A stretch of DNA of 64,000 nucleotides, taken from NCBI GenBank assembly GCA_012845835.1, contig JABAKD010000001.1:14316382-14380381 (forward strand), in the 5' to 3' direction. The notes under the pieces are model-generated. The model was not told the DNA's origin. It saw only the letters and a program-made list of their open reading frames with translations, and made no database searches. Positions 43,052 to 52,838 of the stretch are shown in pieces. The position numbers were made by a program, and so were the translations under genes. Source of the DNA: Undaria pinnatifida. Its lineage: Eukaryota > Sar > Phaeophyceae > Laminariales > Alariaceae. The stretch's first letter is position 1; every line of letters starts with the position of its first letter.

Positions 43052-43504
43052 ATGGCGCAGCAGGCATACCCCGACGTCGTTGCCCTCGAAGCCTTCGAGG
43101 ACGCAGATGCTTCCGCTATCCATCAGCAGCTGAAGCAAGTTGCTGAACACCATGCTCCCAGGACCAGGGAATTTGCGTTCGATGCCGCAACCGCGGTCGC
43201 CCGACGTGTTTGCTAGCATCAGGAACACCCACAGGCATTGCCCGGTGGCTTGTCCTCAAAGGAGCGCAAGGCGGCTGCCAGCGCACACCCTGGGCTTTGC
43301 AGGGCCAGTTTGGCGGCTGTGATCGCGGGAATCTGCTTCGACGACGTATCGGCAACGGCAGAGCGCAGGGGCGTCCAGCACACCTACAACGTCATGTGTA
43401 ACCAGGTGCGTGTGTCCTTGAAATTTGTTTGCTTTTTGCTGCCTGCCGCCATCTGCGTGCTTGGAGACTTCAAAGCACTATGTTCCCGGGATCGAGTGAG
43501 ATAG
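43052..43504 (+). pseudogene. Coding frame with one in-frame stop, unidentified
   Basis: An ATG in strong context (CACCACCATGGCG) opens a frame of high complexity: MAQQAYPDVVALEAFEDADA, then IHQQLKQVAEHHAPRTREFA. A TAG at 43214 interrupts it. The same frame resumes as HQEHPQALPGGLSSKERKAA through VIAGICFDDVSATAERRG to VMCNQ, where a good donor occurs (CCAG|GTGCGTGTG), and otherwise runs to a stop at 43502. It may be a gene damaged by one nonsense change, or one in which a small intron removes the stop, though I find no such intron. The amino-acid pattern is not one I recognise. Confidence 0.4.
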
Positions 43505-45055
43505 AACCGCGCGCAAGGAACACCTGCTGCGGTAAAACTTAGGATGATTCAGGGTATGCCTATACTGCTGTAAGGGTTGGAAGTACCTGCTGTTGGCGCT
43601 GGTAGGGCGTCGTTCAAAGGCCCGGTGAAGGCTCCGCTCGACTCGTGCCACAACCTTCCATTTCACACCCTCACAGTCATGTCGAGTACTGCTGCTAGTA
43701 TTTCCTTACTCTAATTCCAAGTGGTAGTGTATTCCCAGTCTAATTTCAAGTAGTTTGTCCACAGGAAAGAGGTTGCCCATCTTGTTTTCATGTACGAGTA
43801 CAGTACGAGTAAGTATTACTTGGTACATAATACCAGTACTTGAGTGTAGCTGCTTGAAAACGGGGACAAGCCTAGAAGGGGACCCATATACCCTAGTCGT
43901 ACGTGTTGGTTGTACAGCAGCAGTGCAGTAGCACTGGCACCAAGCCGTAAAGGGTTACTTGTAGAACATGACTAGGCTCATGTCATAGTGCTCACTATGT
44001 CATTTTATATTATACAACTGGTGCTAGCGTCTCTGCCAGCTGCTGGACGTGATATCATAGTGATACGTGGAACAAGTTCAACAGCAGTACAGCAGTACTC
44101 GCACCTACCTGTATGACACTATCAATACCTCTTGGTATTGATTTTATTTAGGACGGGGAGCTTTTTCTCGCGCATCGTAATAATAATGTATCACATATGA
44201 AAACTGTACACCAGGTACACTGCTTAGACGAAGGATGCTGACAGCGTGGTACTGTTGCTGCCGTTGTGAGTAGAAGGGCCACTATGACGGAAGGCCCCAG
44301 GCATGATGTACCTATGCGTGAGTAGTTGTAACTACGAGTGGTACGTATCATAACTGGTATGATAATCGTGGTATCGTTGTACGTACATGCATACCAGGTA
44401 CATACGTACACTTGTGCTGCCACAGACTACACAAGGCAGATATGTAACGACTGTTTTAATTTCATGTTTATGCACCAACAGATATTCACGACGATAGTTT
44501 CGCGCAATGCTGTACGTTTTCCATGTTGTACTCCTGTAGCGCGCAGTGCTGTAGTCGACCAAAACTCCACCTGGTAGTGGTGCAGAGTGCAGGCGTAGGT
44601 TATAGTTCCAAGTTCGCACCAACCGCGAAATGGAGCAAACCTGATAGCACTTACCGGTACGGTACCTTGAGTTCTAAGTACCGTAGCAGAATGATGTAGG
44701 ATTGCAGCAGTAGCAGTAGTCCACTAATATTACCGAAGTCTTGCAGCTATTCTCTTCAGAGGGTAAACTTGAGTGAAAACTAACGATTACAGCATCAACC
44801 ACACGAAAGAGCCTAGCAATGTAGGTTGTAGTATAATTCTGCATGGGCGTACAACAGTTGTCCAGAGCTGGGCGAGTAGCTGTATTTTGACGGCCACGGC
44901 AGTAGGCATATTGCTGGCAAGCGGTACGAGAGTGTTAATTTTACCACCCGTGTACATCGCATAGAAAGACCCCGCTCGCTAGTATTGTCGATGCGCCGGG
45001 CAGATACTCGCTCTTCGAATACATGGCAAACTGACTGCTGACACGGCTGCCGTAC
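43505..45055. other. No recognisable gene
   Basis: GTAC/AGTA-rich stretches (43790-43850, 44330-44410) and scattered CAGCAG triplets. An inverted GGACAAACTACTTGAAATTAG copy lies at 43733-43755. Confidence 0.45.
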
Positions 45056-45059
45056 CCCT

Positions 45060-45752
45060 CTTTTCCGTCGCTTGGCGCTCAGGCGTGCTTCGACGCGTCC
45101 AAGGAGCTAAACGCGTTTGGGGCTGGCGTGCAACTCGAGCGCAAGGAGTGCTCCGCCCAAGCTTGCTGAGCTCTTTTCCCTGGGAATGGGGTAGTGGACG
45201 AATGGGTGGGGATTGCCTTCAATTCGTAAAATTTCGGCTGACCCGTCGCGGTCAACGTTTTCTACGAAATGGATTATATTTGTATTTGCCGATGTCTTGT
45301 TATGGCTGTCCGCACGTCAAGTTGGTGGGGCGAGGAGGTTGGCAGTTACGGTATGCCGACAAAGGAAACTCAGTTGATGTGGCGATTGCTGCAAGCGCTG
45401 GCTTCTTTGTTAGCAATTGCGCGTCGTGTTGAATGAAGGTTTGACGCCGATTTACTGGAAATCCTACACAGTTTGCGTCTCGTCTTTGTTTGGACACCCA
45501 GTGTTCCATGACGCGCGGTGTTGGTTCATGATGAGCAATCGTACGGTGGTGTGGGCTGCGTTGTTATCATCCAACCTGCAATATGAACTCGCCGCGTGTT
45601 ATTTTGGGCTCGATCGCCACCTGCGGAATACAGGGTGGTTTTCCTCGCCGTGTTTTCCCTCAAGTAGCACCGATGCTTCGCATCAGTTTATTGAGAGAAT
45701 CGCGAGGCGCATCGTGCTGTCGCTCTTGAAACTGGGGTGGGGTGGCGCTTGA
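45060..45752 (+). other. Coding-like region with shifted frames
   Basis: The plus strand reads coding-like in pieces: QACFDASKELNAFGAGVQLE near 45080, and a 111-codon frame at 45417-45752 (RVVLNEGLTPIYWKSYTVCV, then RTVVWAALLSSNLQYELAA). The pieces lie in different frames, with a TGA/TAG between them. It could be a multi-exon gene or a decayed one. No family is recognised. Confidence 0.25.
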
Positions 45753-45968
45753 GACGACGGATGAGGGGGGCTTATTTTATTTATAAGAAGAACCGTCTGC
45801 GGTTTGATTACTATGCGTTTTGACCCCGTGCCGGTGATGCGGACGCACGCACGCCAATTTTTTTCGACGGTTTCGAACGCCGCCGACCATTTGTTTATGT
45901 ACTTGTTACATACACCACGAACTATTGTCTGACCGAAAATGCTGAGTGAGGTTCACGCGTCACAACGC

Positions 45969-46100
45969 TGACGTCAAGTCTCTCCGTCGGTGCATAAGTG
46001 ACCTGTCTTGTGACCGCGACCCATACCCCTCACATGACGTCAAGTCTCTCTGTCGGTGCATAAGTGACCTGTCTTGTGACCGCGACCCATACCCCTCACA
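45969..46100 (+). repeat. 66-bp tandem duplication
   Basis: Two copies (45969-46034, 46035-46100) differing at one base. The unit is 22 codons long, so the frame at 45946-46155 gains an exact 22-residue repeat (DVKSLRRCISDLSCDRDPYP...). The frame itself has no other support. Confidence 0.95.
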
Positions 46101-46248
46101 TGTTGGCTACGCGTCACCTGCATTTTTTTTAGACGTAGCCGTCTTGCTCCTCTAAAAGACGTCGGGAGACATGTCAGTGTCAAGCTGTCTGCCAATGCAT
46201 ATCCAGCCGTCTAGACATATATTCCTAACCTCCCTGGTAGAAAACAAA

Positions 46249-46393
46249 TCATAATATGTGTGGAAACCCCTGATATTTTTTGTTTTTGTTCGGCTGTTTT
46301 ACTCGTTTGATATGAGCTAATTTGAGATCATCGATATTCTGCAAGTCAATTCCCATCTTTCTGCAGATCGGACTCGGAAACGTATCAAGATGC
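46249..46393 (-). CDS. Possible terminal exon, unidentified
   Basis: A strong acceptor (TTTTTCCTGTTTTAG) precedes 46393. The exon then reads HLDTFPSPICRKMGIDLQNI, DDLKLAHIKRVKQPNK, and ends FPHIL before TGA at 46249. Composition is AT-rich but the protein looks ordinary. The upstream frame is open for another 30 codons, so the acceptor could be chance. No upstream exon was found. Confidence 0.35.
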
Positions 46394-46399
46394 CTAAAA

Positions 46400-46976
46400 C
46401 AGGAAAAACACACTAATTTATACATCATTGTCAGGCGTTTTTGATAAAGCGGGGATTTTCGATACTGTCCCCTGATTTTTTCTGTCAAGGCTGTCTGTGA
46501 AGGTAGTTTCCTTCACGCTGTCTGTCAAGGGGTGAAAGTGCCGACATGCGACATATTTGCTCTAAAACGCCAGTTTTCAACTCAAAGTTTGACATGCTAT
46601 GTGTTTGAGAAAGTGAGTCATGTTCTCCGTATCCCTATATTAGTAGACACATGCTCTGCGTCACAGGAAGGGTCGAGTAGTTTTTTTATCACTCCCCTTC
46701 CTTGCAATTGAGTTGTACGAAACTGTCAATGTGTAACGGTGTCTAGGCCTACTCTTTGCGCACCCAAAAAATCGTTTCTCACGCTGGCGTATGAATAGCA
46801 AGTTAAATAATTTAACTTCATAGGCATTTTGGGTGCTCCTCGTGCATCATTCCTGCATCGCTATCAACTGTAGCGGACATCGTGGTAATTAAAGTTCAAA
46901 ACCTATCAAATGCTACCGCGCGAACACGCATTTTTTGTGATTAATCAGCCGATTGACATGTTTGGCGCTGTTCTAG
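46400..46976. other. No recognisable gene
   Basis: AT-rich noncoding sequence with short TCTGTCAAGG duplications at 46482-46540. Confidence 0.4.
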
Positions 46977-47177
46977 GACTTGCAAACGAAGATTGTCTGC
47001 CTCCCAGGTAGTCCCCATAGCAAAGGCCGATACACAAAGGACAAGAAAAATTACATGTCTCCGTATGTTGATCCCATGAGTGAATATGAACTCACGTGCA
47101 ACCCCTCGCACCACCTACGCACCATGCCGACAGTATTGAAAGCACAACCGCATCTGGCAAATGACACCATATCCTGA
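46977..47177 (+). CDS. Possible exon, unidentified
   Basis: A frame open from a CTGTTCTAG acceptor-like site to a TGA at 47175. It reads KIVCLPGSPHSKGRYTKDKK, NYMSPYVDPMSEYELTCNP, and ends PHLANDTIS. It is not low-complexity. A minus-strand frame of 91 codons overlaps it, so the strand is not certain. Confidence 0.25.
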   Translation, partial: DLQTKIVCLPGSPHSKGRYTKDKKNYMSPYVDPMSEYELTCNPSHHLRTMPTVLKAQPHLANDTIS

Positions 47178-47399
47178 CAGCAGCCAAACCTCGGTGCACT
47201 CAAAAACATTCCCCCCCCCCCACCCCCTCCACCCCTAATAGTCTCCTCCGGCCATGGACCCTCGTCGACATGTACGCCGATCAAGAACAGAAACGCCGAC
47301 GACGCGCATTTTTCATCGCGTAGCACCTACTCTTCTAGATAAATCGGCAGGTTTATATCAACAGGGGACGCAGGGAGTCAGGCTTTGCAGAATTTGAGC

Positions 47400-47903
47400 T
47401 CAGGCCAGTCCTTGGGCGTGCCGTCCTAACGCCAACTTGCCGATGACATCCACAGTGAATCGGCCCAGGTTATTCTCGTCGAATCGCGGAAGAGATTTGA
47501 GCGTTGTTGGCGACGGTCGAAATTGCTCGGAGTAATCCGCCCCCTCCCTTCTTCGATGACATACGTCGTAGTCGAAACCTGTGCCCTCGCACTCGGAACG
47601 GCGGTAGTCTATGCTCTCGTCGCCTTCGTTGTCCCTGCCGTTGTACCCTTCCGCCCAATCCGCACCCTTTATTCCTGAGCCGAACCACCGGCGTTGGTCA
47701 ATATCCTCTTTAGATGGCATACCAGCTGATCCCTCCACACCCCCCTTCTTGCTTCCTATGGCCTCCCCGTCCTCGCCCCCCTTTTCGCCTCCCATACTGT
47801 CTTCCCTCTCGCCCCCCTTCTCGTCTCGTAAAATGTCGTCCCCCTCACCCCACCCCTCCCAATCTCTCCGCGACCGCCTCGTCGGCCTCTTCCCTTGCCT
47901 CAT
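47400..47903 (-). CDS. Charged protein of 167 residues, unidentified
   Basis: A single uninterrupted ATG frame rich in Gly, Glu, Asp, Arg and Lys. The first third is repetitive (GGEREDSMGGEKGGEDGEAI). The rest is complex (RRWFGSGIKGADWAEGYNGR, DYDVCHRRREGADYSEQFRP, NNLGRFTVDVIGKLALGRHA). Third codon positions favour G and C. It would be a soluble, possibly disordered protein. Frames on the plus strand here are C/T-rich and shorter. I see no splice sites, so it may be a single-exon gene or one long exon. No homologous family is recognised. Confidence 0.45.
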   Translation of the reverse strand: MRQGKRPTRRSRRDWEGWGEGDDILRDEKGGEREDSMGGEKGGEDGEAIGSKKGGVEGSAGMPSKEDIDQRRWFGSGIKGADWAEGYNGRDNEGDESIDYRRSECEGTGFDYDVCHRRREGADYSEQFRPSPTTLKSLPRFDENNLGRFTVDVIGKLALGRHAQGLA

Positions 47904-48420
47904 ATATTTTGTCTGTGGTTCATAAATAACGCGTTAGGGGTGCGGGAGATGTAAGTGTTAATATTTTGTAGATGTTAGTGCAGCGCAAGACTTCCAAAGT
48001 AGTGACTACATAGGCAACCTCCTGATCAACACGTGAAGAATGTTCTGCACTACGTCGTAGTCAGGCCTTTGTGCCTATTTATACCTGACACGAGCACATT
48101 CGGTGTGTGCGCGTGACGAGGAAGGGCTATACTCGTCATTGTTGCGGAATTTGGTCGTGTTGAAACTGTTCCATTCCTCCTGCCGACTGAATGCTGCCAG
48201 CAATAACCCTTTGGATAGATAAGATGTATTTTTCAAGACAGATGAAAAAATACCAGGATGTTACCACCAGGACAACTTTACCAAGGGCGATTTCGGTACG
48301 TCATAATTCTGCGCACTACCACTACATATCCCATATGGAGGGGAATAAATTTGGCAATAGTGAAAAATCTTACTGTATATCGATGGCAATCTTACCCATA
48401 TTAGGGTATTTATTGAAAAA
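47904..48420. other. No recognisable gene
   Basis: A TATTTATGA sequence lies about 15-25 bp upstream of the ATG at 47903 on the minus strand, too little to call a promoter. Nothing else is seen. Confidence 0.35.
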
Positions 48421-48423
48421 AAA

Positions 48424-48478
48424 TGTTTCAAATACGTCAGCTTTAAGTTCAATCAAATTAGTCTAGTCTAGTCTAATG
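48424..48478 (+). repeat. MSSI-start repeat, copy 2 (ATG lost)
   Basis: AAATACGTCAGCTTTAAGTTC then AATCAAATTAG corresponds to 22862-22920 with ATG changed to TTA. A TAGTCTAGTCTAGTCTA tandem follows. Confidence 0.55.
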
Positions 48479-48554
48479 GTTTATAAACAAATACTCGGAG
48501 TATCACGAACAAAATATACAACAATACCAGCTGAGAAATACATTAGCTATCATA

Positions 48555-48723
48555 CAGTACCGGCCTGCTCATAAGAAACCAGAAATCGGGCTCAGCCAAC
48601 CACCGCCTCAACATACAGAAATCAGTGTGGCATTCGCCACCCAGGCTGGTCACTTCCTCAATCTTTTACAAATCGAAGGCTGACTTTCTTCAAAGGAGCT
48701 TTCTTATGAGCGGGCCGGTACTG
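48555..48723. mobile_element. Small foldback (MITE-like) element
   Basis: 24-bp ends (48555-48578 starting CAGTACCGGCC, and 48700-48723) are inverted repeats matching at 23 of 24 positions around a 121-bp middle with no coding capacity. No clear target duplication is visible, so the element class is open. Confidence 0.6.
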
Positions 48724-48769
48724 CGCTTCAGCTATTTTATAAAAACACAACCAACAAAATACGCCAGCT

Positions 48770-48880
48770 ATGAGTTCGATCGATACTCATCTTTCGAATT
48801 TGCATGATGCCCTGGCCTCGCGTTTCTACACATGTTTGTCGTCTATCATACAACAGCGCCACGATCACATCTACAAGTAG
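48770..48880 (+). CDS. Short ORF from the MSSI-start repeat, copy 3
   Basis: ACGCCAGCTATGAGTTC opens a 36-residue frame, MSSIDTHLSNLHDALASRFY then TCLSSIIQQRHDHIYK. The 5' words match copies at 22862 and 48424. It could be the start of a spliced gene (AA|GTAGGA lies at its end) or just a repeat. Confidence 0.25.
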   Translation: MSSIDTHLSNLHDALASRFYTCLSSIIQQRHDHIYK

Positions 48881-49930
48881 GAACCACACCAGTAGTACAG
48901 GTAGGTGTAAACACAGGATCACAATACTGAACGCAAAACTGCAAGGACCCTTTGCTATTATTATTAATATGAAATCGAGCTTTATGTTTCTGCCCATATC
49001 AATACAGCCCTACGAGGGTATCTTCCTGGCGACTGATGACATGAAATGGCATCTCTACGACAACAGCACTCGCACAGTAGCACCATCACCCTATCTGCGC
49101 GTACAACCACACCAAGGGTAGGAACATCAGTGCGTGCTACGCAAGTACTTATACAAACAATAGCAGGGTACGCACAAGTACAAGCAACTTCTCGGTATGC
49201 CCACTCCTGTGTTTACACCCATGCATACAGTAGCAGTGATGAACAAATGACGCAAATATAAGGGACAGTTACTATTTATTATGATATGTAAATGTTCCTT
49301 ACATTTACATTCATGGCAGTAGCTATAACTGCAACGCTGTCCAGAAGCCACGAGGCCGTCTAGAAGCTCTCTACACGTTTCTACACCACCACTGCTGGGT
49401 GCACACTACGAGGCCATCCCCCTGACAGCACCAGACACATTTGTACAACAACAGCACTCCTACCGCAGCATGAGCACGTACCGATTGACAACACCACCAG
49501 CTCATGTACTTGTACGACCACACCCGATTTACGTACACGAGTACAAGCCAAAGAGTATGCCTACAAACATCAGAAAGAAGACTAAATTAGACAGAAATAT
49601 AAAGATTGTTTAGAGAAAATATAAATATTGTAGCGCTCCTTACATTTCCGTTAGTAACTTTACAGCACTACTAGGGCATCCTACCACACTCTGTTGTACA
49701 GTAAATCACATTTTTCTACAAAAACAGCAACAACAGCAGTAACACAGCAGCACAAGTACCTGCCGCTCACCACAGCACAAACGACTTGCCGCTCACAGCA
49801 GCACGACGACAACCTGCCACTGACAGCACCGTCATCACATCTACACGTAAATCAACACCAATAGTACGAACAGCAGAACGCGCGACACACTGTACATGGA
49901 GAGTTGTCGCCGAGGGAATGGAAAGTGTAT
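48881..49930. other. No recognisable gene
   Basis: Repeated CACACAGTAGC/AACAGCACT words and CAGCAG triplets, with no coding or repeat family identified. Confidence 0.4.
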
Positions 49931-49935
49931 TACGA

Positions 49936-50374
49936 TTACTCGTATGCATCATCTACTTTGCGCACCTGTCGGTCGTTCCCCAGTTTATCTGTTGCTTTCA
50001 CCGTGAAAAAACGAGTTTTGCCAGCATTTCCTCCGCTTCTTGCGGCACCGCTTTCCCGCCGTCCCAGTTGACCAGTGCTCCCCAAAACCGCCTGAACGCA
50101 TTCATCTACGATCTCAGCCCGGCAGTTCGCCAGTATGCAGCTTTCCGCATACGAGTTGTGTTGGGCCAGGGACACCGAATGGAGGGCGCAGTATCCGTTG
50201 GGGAGCGCTTGTTTGATCTCCAAGCCACCTTGCAAGAATGCCGCACCACTAATCGCCGCCAGACCACAATGTACATCCTTTCTCTCGCAGCAAGTTCCTG
50301 CCCCGTAGGACGGCCGAGTGTTCCAAGTCGCAGGTGTGTGTTGTGACTGTACCTAGCTCCTCCACGTCGTCCAT
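49936..50374 (-). CDS. Possible OTU-like cysteine protease fragment
   Basis: A G+C-rich island. From an ATG in good context (ACCATGG, 50374) one frame reads MDDVEELGTVTTHTCDLEHS and stops at a TAG. An overlapping frame takes over and reads LEIKQALPNGYCALHSVSLA, then CRAEIVDECVQAV, to a stop at 49936. NGYCALHSV at about 50197-50170 resembles the catalytic-cysteine box of OTU deubiquitinases (D/N-G-x-C-L-F/Y-x-S/A-V), and RAEIVD resembles the conserved LR-x-x-VV-x-Y helix after it. The catalytic His region is not present. The frame change implies a missing intron, an indel or a pseudogene. A third open frame (129 codons) overlaps. Confidence 0.35.
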
Positions 50375-50625
50375 GGTTCCTCCCTGGCGCCTCGTGGCTG
50401 CCTTGCGCTAGATGAGGAGTGTCTGCGGCGCCCTTACACGGGGAGTATCCCGAACCGACACGGCCGCACCACCACTCTTCGTGGCCCATCCTCATTGGTC
50501 GACTCTGCCGAGACTGTCAGTTTGTTCCCAGGATAGCTAATCGCCAAGAGATTACTACCCCTAGAATCGCACTCGAATTAGATACGTATTTTAAGTCCCT
50601 CACAAAGTCCAAGTGTTTTTGTTTT

Positions 50626-50652
50626 TTTTGGGGACAAAAAATGTCCCCAAAA
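50626..50652. repeat. GGGGACA hairpin
   Basis: TTTTGGGGACA, five A, then the exact reverse complement of the arm. It shares the GGGGACA core with the palindrome at 42898. Confidence 0.9.
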
Positions 50653-50832
50653 GGTCGTCCAGTTCTAAAAGGGTTGGGAGCGGTAGGGTTTTGGGGGAGG
50701 GGATGAAGAGGCAGGGCCACAGAGAGAGCGGGACGGCGGGAACTCTTTCCTTGCCACGACCGATAGCATCAGGCAGCAACATCGCACAGCCTTCTGCGCG
50801 TTGAAACGTACGCGCAGCAGTTACAACTAATC

Positions 50833-50961
50833 ATGTATTATGTGGACAGCGGGTTGTCGTTCGATGCCTTTCCGGAAGTGTCGTATGGGGTGGAGGACAT
50901 GGCCCTTGCGGCTGGAGGGGGCAGGGCCAGGAGAACAGGGAGGTACATCTGGTATTCATAG
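50833..50961 (+). CDS. Short ORF paralogous to 42636-42758
   Basis: A 42-residue frame, MYYVDSGLSFDAFPEVSYGV then EDMALAAGGGRARRTG. The first 25 residues match the frame at 42636. It then diverges and ends at TAG 50959. Same caution as for its relative: it may be a repeat remnant. Confidence 0.35.
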   Translation: MYYVDSGLSFDAFPEVSYGVEDMALAAGGGRARRTGRYIWYS

Positions 50962-51380
50962 TTTTTGGTTGTTGGGAGTATCGTTTCACGCTTTCATCTG
51001 GATTTTGTGTTCTTTTGTCATGTTCATGGTTTTTGACACTCACGCTACATTGACAGATAGATGGCAAATGAAATAATAATAATAAAAAAAAAGCAAAGCA
51101 AACGACTGGACCTGGTGTCTGAGTATCTTATATAATGTAATGCACAAGATCGGAAAGGAAAGGCTGCAAGAAGAACAACATTCATTCGTATCTGGTATAT
51201 ATCACGTGCTGTGAAGAGGACTAGACATATCTGTACACCTCCCTTCTTATGTATAATAATATAATAATATCTGTTGCACGGTCAGAAACAACGCCTCCCC
51301 CCATTCAACTAAACGAAAAGAAACAAATAAAGCTGAAACTACCACTCACTCACGATTGGGGGTTGAGGCTATCCTACTGC
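50962..51380. other. No recognisable gene
   Basis: AT-rich, with AATAATAATA and TAATATAATAATAT stretches. Confidence 0.4.
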
Positions 51381-51387
51381 ATAGTAG

Positions 51388-51773
51388 TGTCATAAGGCTT
51401 AGTTGGGGTAACCTATTGGTTAACCTTTGCAAGAGAGTTCAAACGGACTACTAATACCCCTCTGATTCCTCAACAAATGGCGTCGTCGACAGACCATGCG
51501 TTTTTTGGGTCGTGGGTTTAAATCCTACCATCCACATACAATAAACTTTTTCAGACTTTCCACATGTATGTGTCGAACTTGAAAAAATACTCTCTCCGGT
51601 ATCCCCAGGAAATGAAACCGCTTGGATATTGACAGGTCCGCCCGTATATCCGGCTGACCTGGTATCCCGCCGTTTCAGGCGGGGGGAGTGTTTACAAGGC
51701 TTAGTTTGGGTAAGCTATCGGTTAACCTTTTGCAAGTGGTCAAACGGGCCAACACCCCACTAATACCTTGACA
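51388..51773 (+). mobile_element. TRIM-like miniature LTR retrotransposon, 386 bp
   Basis: Two direct terminal repeats (51388-51475 and 51689-51773, 88 and 85 bp) begin TGT and end ACA. The element is flanked by the 4-bp target duplication GTAG (51384-51387 and 51774-51777). Directly inside the left repeat is AATGGCGTCGTCGACAGACC, where a primer-binding site is expected. Directly before the right repeat is a polypurine tract (GGCGGGGGGAG). The ~213-bp interior has no coding capacity, as in terminal-repeat retrotransposons in miniature. The interior also carries a tRNA T-arm-like B box (GGGTTTAAATCC), and the terminal repeat an A-box-like GGCTTAGTTGGGGTAA. Confidence 0.85.
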
Positions 51774-52175
51774 GTAGTAGCACACGCTCCACTTATTAGT
51801 CGTACTGGTGCCTTGCCACACGATCTAACATTTCGTTTTTGCATTCATCTACTACAGCGAGCTGTATCAGCACGGCTGCCCCCCCCCACCGCCCCCCCGT
51901 TTTCCCTTGGTTGCTGCTATTATTGACGTCCCCTCTGCTGCGAGGTGTTTTGCCGGCTCTTCTCCGCCTCGCCTATGTGCCATCTCGTCATGAAGCGGTC
52001 TGCCGCGTCGACGATCCCCCGGTGCCAGCTCCCACTCTTTTCTTAGCCGCCCTCGACCATACGCACCACAGTCTATACTCCGAACAGTAAAAGGGAGCTA
52101 TTCATGGACCCCTCTTTGGCTTCGAATACTCTGATGTCATCTGCCAGACACTGCGAAGAAATTCATCGGTTTATC
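51774..52175. other. No recognisable gene
   Basis: A C-rich short stretch near 51881-51900. A frame of 83 codons at 51839-52090 has no domain. Confidence 0.4.
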
Positions 52176-52179
52176 ATGA

Positions 52180-52450
52180 AAATATCCTGTAAGTACTATG
52201 GGCGGTGAGGGGAGGGCGGGTTTTTTAACGGGGGGGGGTAGGGGGGGGGTGTTGAGAAGGAAGGGGGAGGGGGGGGGGATTTCCAACCGTGATAGTAGGT
52301 CGCATAAAATGTACAGGAGCTTACTGCACTCGTGTGGTGCTATGGGTCTAGGCGATGGTGGGTGTGGCGGAGGGGGCGGGGGAGAGGTTAATTTGAACTT
52401 GAAGACCATATAAATGAATTGGAGCTACCGCATGGGTGACAGGAAAGGTA
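52180..52450 (+). repeat. Interspersed repeat, copy 1 of a pair
   Basis: Shares AATATCCTGTAGTA/TAAGTA, GGTCGCATAAA, TAGGAG/CAGGAGCTTACTGCA, GATGGTGGG, TTGAACTTGAAGACCATATAAATGAATTGGAGCTAC and GCATGGGTG with 54135-54325 in the same order. G runs in the middle differ in length. Together the pair brackets the ATG-module and the TRIM. Confidence 0.8.
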
Positions 52451-52496
52451 AAGAGGTGATGTCGCGTGTCGGGTAGTGCGTACTATTATTAAAAAT

Positions 52497-52684
52497 TAAA
52501 TTACCCTCCAGCTGTGAGATCGAAGATTTCGTCGAAACTCATCTTTGCACGCTGTGTGCAATACTCCGATCGCGCGTTTTACTGGGTGTGCGTCCTCATT
52601 AAGGACATAGGTCAGCGACTCCCCTTAGAACTAGCATATTGTACCAGGGTCAACGGGGTGATGTTAATCAATCTGTGTACGGAA
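52497..52684 (-). repeat. ATG-module repeat, copy 7, part split by TRIM
   Basis: The ATG end of the module (frame MSFDEIFDLTAGG then a stop) up to CTGTGTACGGAA, where the TRIM array begins. The missing remainder continues at 54060. In other copies the two parts are contiguous. Confidence 0.92.
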
Positions 52685-52791
52685 TGTTATAAGGCTTAGT
52701 TTGGGTAAGCTATCGGTTAACCTTTTGCAAGTGGTCAAACGGACTATTTTAATAACACCCCACTAATACCTTAATAAATGGCGTCGTCGGC

Positions 52792-52838
52792 AGGATCATG
52801 GGTTTCTTGGGTCGTGGGTTCAAATCCCACATCCACCA
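52792..52838 (+). other. tRNA 3'-half-like segment inside the TRIM
   Basis: GGGTCGTGGGTTCAAATCCC followed by ACATCCACCA looks like the T arm and acceptor end of a tRNA: a GTGGG/CCCAC stem, TTCAAAT loop, then ATCCACC-A. The 5' acceptor and anticodon arm do not fold into a tRNA. It recurs at 53100-53130 and, with one loop change, at 51510-51535. It may serve as a pol III B box. Confidence 0.7.

Noticed and set aside
52692-52838. Functional tRNA gene in the TRIM
   Set aside because: The A-like and B-like boxes are about 120 bases apart, the acceptor stem is unpaired, and the segment recurs inside a mobile element.
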